Source of the DNA: JAGXQV01 sp041674485
Lineage (GTDB): Bacteria; Pseudomonadota; Gammaproteobacteria; Burkholderiales; Sulfuricellaceae
DNA length: 5,129 nucleotides
Direction: 5' to 3'
Assembly (NCBI GenBank): GCA_041674485.1
Contig: JBAYVP010000377.1
Coordinates: 1 to 5,129 of the forward strand
Numbering within the stretch: position 1 is the stretch's first letter; every line of letters begins with the position of its first letter. The translations under genes were made by a program, and so were the position numbers. The notes beneath the pieces are model-generated. The model saw only the letters and a list, made by a program, of their open reading frames with translations. It searched no databases and was not told the origin of the DNA. Of the stretch, positions 5,030 through 5,129 are shown piece by piece.

Positions 5030-5129
5030 ACGGGCTGGAGTGTGCGGTTTTCCGGGTGCAGGGCAAGGCGCAACGACGCGCAATGGTCGTTCCATTGCAA
5101 GGAGTTGCAACGCCGCCATGCGCCCGGAA
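5030..5129. repeat. Long palindromic dispersed repeat, copy B (right arm missing)
   Basis: Bases 5047-5129 repeat bases 1-83 in direct orientation with one mismatch, located in the apical loop. Bases 5030-5046 (ACGGGCTGGAGTGTGCG) form the left outer arm, which is inverted relative to 87-103 of copy A. The window ends three bases before the palindrome core would close. The two copies bracket the entire operon and its flanking repeats, 5046 bp apart. The window edges may simply be places where a sequence assembly broke in this repeat. Confidence 0.85.

Noticed and set aside
1..5129. Circular plasmid suggested by the matching window ends
   Set aside because: The terminal match is a palindromic repeat with one mismatch, and the outer arms differ. 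The content is a chromosomal core operon with no replication gene, so a dispersed repeat at both ends is the simpler explanation.

Overview
The window carries one complete, easily recognised operon on the minus strand: the envelope-stress sigma factor RpoE (sigma-E), its membrane anti-sigma factor RseA, the periplasmic regulator RseB, and a DegP/MucD-type periplasmic serine protease with two PDZ domains. Gene order, protein lengths and the style of the proteins point to a Betaproteobacterium, perhaps of the Nitrosomonadales/Gallionellaceae type. That placement is inferred from general family knowledge and has not been tested by a search. I see no protein-coding gene of an unknown system. The unusual material is the non-coding DNA, which is packed with palindromic and transposon-like elements.

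Layout from left to right. Bases 1-103 are part of a long palindromic repeat cut by the window edge. Bases 104-1001 hold no convincing gene. They contain a 135-bp element with 19-bp inverted ends (285-419), a 161-bp imperfect palindrome (481-641), and a REP-like sequence (648-672) interrupted by a 320-bp element (673-992) that has inverted ends and an 11-bp target duplication. Two further long hairpins (742-804 and 841-930) lie inside that element. degP/mucD occupies 1002-2399. Between it and rseB sits a clear 230-bp MITE-like element (2446-2675) with 18-bp inverted ends and a 6-bp target duplication; it carries its own long hairpin. rseB (2768-3778), rseA (3775-4260) and rpoE (4263-4862) follow, tightly packed. 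Upstream of rpoE are weak candidate promoters and then, at 5030-5129, a second copy of the palindromic repeat that opens the window.

How the genes work together (family knowledge): RseA holds RpoE inactive at the inner membrane, and RseB binds the periplasmic part of RseA and protects it from proteolysis. Envelope damage leads to RseA cleavage and release of RpoE, which drives genes for periplasmic folding and proteolysis. DegP/MucD degrades or refolds damaged envelope proteins. The site proteases that cleave RseA (DegS- and RseP-like) are not in this window.

The most interesting inference is that insertions have altered the RNA architecture of the operon. One lies between rseB and degP and brings a strong hairpin followed by a T-run. 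Another abuts the degP stop codon and brings a possible terminator built from its own inverted end.
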